A stretch of DNA of 64,000 bases from Sphingomonadales bacterium UBA2683. Its GTDB lineage: Bacteria; Pseudomonadota; Alphaproteobacteria; Sphingomonadales; Sphingomonadaceae. Every line of letters begins with the position of its first letter. The stretch's first letter is position 1. The position numbers and the translations under genes were made by a program. The stretch spans positions 777,117 through 841,116 of the forward strand of contig DELZ01000004.1 in assembly GCA_002354635.1 (NCBI GenBank), in the 5' to 3' direction. The notes beneath the pieces were generated by a model, which worked only from the letters and a program-made list of their open reading frames with translations, was not told the origin of the DNA and made no database searches. Shown here piece by piece: positions 62,626 through 64,000 of the stretch.

Positions 62626-63849
62626 CTACAGGCCGGCAAGATTCTGCAGCTGCAGGATCGGCAACAATATCGCCAATATCACCAGCGCGACCAGCCCGCC
62701 AAGGGCCACGATGATCAGCGGCTCGAGCAGGGACAGGGCGGTGGAACTGAAATTGTCAAATTCCCGCTCCAGATAGCCCGCCGCCCGCGCCAGCATGTCA
62801 TCCAGCTGCCCCGATGCCTCGCCGCTGGAGGTCATATAGACCAGCATCGGTGGAAACACCCCTGTATTTTTCAGCGCAGTCGACAGGCTGCCACCGCCCC
62901 GGATCGCTTCCACCATATCTTCCGATGCCCTGCGCAGCACGCTGTTGTGGATCGTGTTGGTGGTCAGCTTCAGCCCCTCGATAATCGGCAGGCGACTCGC
63001 CACCATGGTCGACAGGGTCCGCGCCAGACGCGCCGCGTGCAGATCGCGCAGCAAACGGCCGATAAAGGGCAAGCGCAGCAGAAAGCCGTCAAACCTGTAT
63101 TTGATCCCGGGCTCCTGCAGCGCGCGCCAGCCGATCAGCGCCGCCAGCCCGATGACGATCGCAATCGCCCACCACCAGTCGGCCAGAAAGCCGGAAATGC
63201 CGATAACGATGCGTGTGACCATCGGCAGCTGCTGGTTCACATCGTCGAACTGCTCGACCACCTTGGGCACGACCGCGATCATCAACAGCGCCACGACAAT
63301 GACCGAGACCAGCGCCAGCACCGCCGGATAAGCCAGGGTGCTTATCAGTTTGCCACGCAATTCCGCCTGGCGCTCGAGCAGATCGGCCAGCCGTTCGGTG
63401 ATATCGGGCAAGGTACCGGAACTTTCCCCGGCGGCAATCATCGCGCGATAGAGTGGCGGAAAGCTCTTCGGTTCGCGGCGCATCGCCTCGGACAAACGCT
63501 GTCCCTCGATCACCCCGCCGTGCACGGATGCTATCCGCTGCTGCACATGCGGCTTCTCATTCTGGTTACCAATCAGCCGCAGCGCTTCCTCCAGCGGACT
63601 GACCTGGGCCAGCGAAGACAATTGCCGGGTGAACAGCGTGAGTTCCTTGGACGACAGATTTTTCGGACCGAACAAGCCGGCAGAAGCCTTGCCCTGCTTG
63701 CTCTTCCCGCCCTGCTTCGCCTCCATTTTGACCACATAGAAATTCCGCTCGGCCAGCTTGGCCCGCGCCGCATCGTCGCTGGCCGCGGCCAGCCGCCCGG
63801 TCTTCTCCCGCCCTTTGGCGTCGATCGCGACATAGGCAAATTCAGGCAT
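62626..63849 (-). CDS. gspF: Type II secretion inner-membrane protein GspF
   Basis: 407 residues. Two repeats of a helical cytoplasmic domain separated by membrane helices at about 170, 220 and 375. Family motifs are FTRQLSSLAQVSPLEEAL near 75, AGESSGTLPDI near 140 and TSSGEASGQLDDML near 330. The start overlaps gspE by eight bases and gspG begins 21 bases after it. Confidence 0.93.
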   Translation of the reverse strand: MPEFAYVAIDAKGREKTGRLAAASDDAARAKLAERNFYVVKMEAKQGGKSKQGKASAGLFGPKNLSSKELTLFTRQLSSLAQVSPLEEALRLIGNQNEKPHVQQRIASVHGGVIEGQRLSEAMRREPKSFPPLYRAMIAAGESSGTLPDITERLADLLERQAELRGKLISTLAYPAVLALVSVIVVALLMIAVVPKVVEQFDDVNQQLPMVTRIVIGISGFLADWWWAIAIVIGLAALIGWRALQEPGIKYRFDGFLLRLPFIGRLLRDLHAARLARTLSTMVASRLPIIEGLKLTTNTIHNSVLRRASEDMVEAIRGGGSLSTALKNTGVFPPMLVYMTSSGEASGQLDDMLARAAGYLEREFDNFSSTALSLLEPLIIVALGGLVALVILAILLPILQLQNLAGL

Positions 63850-64000
63850 CGAGCGCTTCGCTCTCGCGTCTGGATATGCGGATGGCTTCTTCGGGCGTGG
63901 TCAATCCGTCGCGGACCAGCGCTCTCGCGGCAGCACCCAGATGCGGCTGCTTCCGGAACGCATGCGCGGTTATCGCTGCCTCGTCGCCGCCGTCATTGAT
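63842..64000 (-). CDS. gspE: Type II secretion ATPase GspE, C-terminal end only (cut by window)
   Basis: Fifty-two codons plus a stop read into the right edge. The visible end (HAFRKQPHLGAAARALVRDGLTTPEEAIRI, in two parts) matches the C-terminal helices of GspE, including the DGLTTPEEA turn. The catalytic domain lies outside the window. Overlap with gspF supports the assignment. Confidence 0.8.
   Translation of the reverse strand: MNDGGDEAAITAHAFRKQPHLGAAARALVRDGLTTPEEAIRISRRESEALDA

Noticed and set aside
61822..63999. A long plus-strand open frame opposite gspG and gspF
   Set aside because: Same type of shadow frame; the T2SS genes on the minus strand have complete motifs.

Overview
The window is about 64 kb of GC-rich bacterial chromosome with dense, short-gap gene packing. 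It looks like an alphaproteobacterium of the order Sphingomonadales (Sphingopyxis/Parasphingorhabdus/Erythrobacter type). Pointers are an SspB-type ClpXP adaptor of the alphaproteobacterial kind, a YacG/tRNA-Phe pair, a PutA without a DNA-binding domain, CcmAB, a PEP-CTERM surface protein, a hut cluster with HutF plus HutG, and short palindromic repeats (CTCCGG...CCGGAG and CCGTTCG...CGAACGG) of a kind I associate with this group. No phage, plasmid, transposase or CRISPR sequence was seen. The genus is inferred, not proven.

Layout. 1-6300: a cut-off EamA exporter, threonine aldolase, then an ABC system whose permease is fused to an M1 peptidase. 6570-9940: PilZ protein, tRNA-Tyr, rlmB, a lipoprotein, a [2Fe-2S] ferredoxin and alkA. 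9950-14830: an SDR without the usual catalytic pair, an osmoprotectant ABC transporter coupled to a small secreted protein, a normal SDR, and phhB. 14880-16150: ccmAB. 16180-17900: a nitric-oxide module, in which nsrR is divergent from a group III truncated haemoglobin, a small membrane protein and a DUF1971 protein, with NsrR-like operator sequence between. 17960-24160: a MarR regulator, proB, proC and putA. 24350-31840: hutI-hutH-hutG-hutU-hutC, with hutF divergent.

31930-40420: a GltS-domain protein, tRNA-Phe, yacG, an SNF transporter, then hisB-hisH-hisA-hisF-(PEP-CTERM gene)-hisE-hit, and sspB. 40416-47250: a membrane protein, fumC, a small protein, an amino-acid permease, an MFS transporter, an AI-2E family protein and gmk. 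47280-51840: secreted and lipoprotein genes plus a flavoprotein with a membrane tail. 52026-55372: uvrA carrying an in-frame palindromic repeat, then a LMW-phosphatase-like gene. 55369-60504: DUF4345, a c-type cytochrome lipoprotein, a P450, an arginine-rich lipoprotein, a small secreted protein and a fatty-acid desaturase. 60524-64000: type II secretion genes in the order E(partial)-F-G-L-M, with no H, I, J or K between G and L.

How the genes work together: put and hut both feed glutamate, while proB/proC run the reverse route to proline; the NsrR block looks like a self-contained nitrosative-stress unit; the his genes form most of a histidine operon. Many gene pairs are coupled by ATGA, GTGA, TTGA or TGATG stop/start overlaps. 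No intergenic gap exceeds 300 bases; the largest (6281-6571, 48650-48923, 59175-59418, 6899-7133) show nothing I can name.
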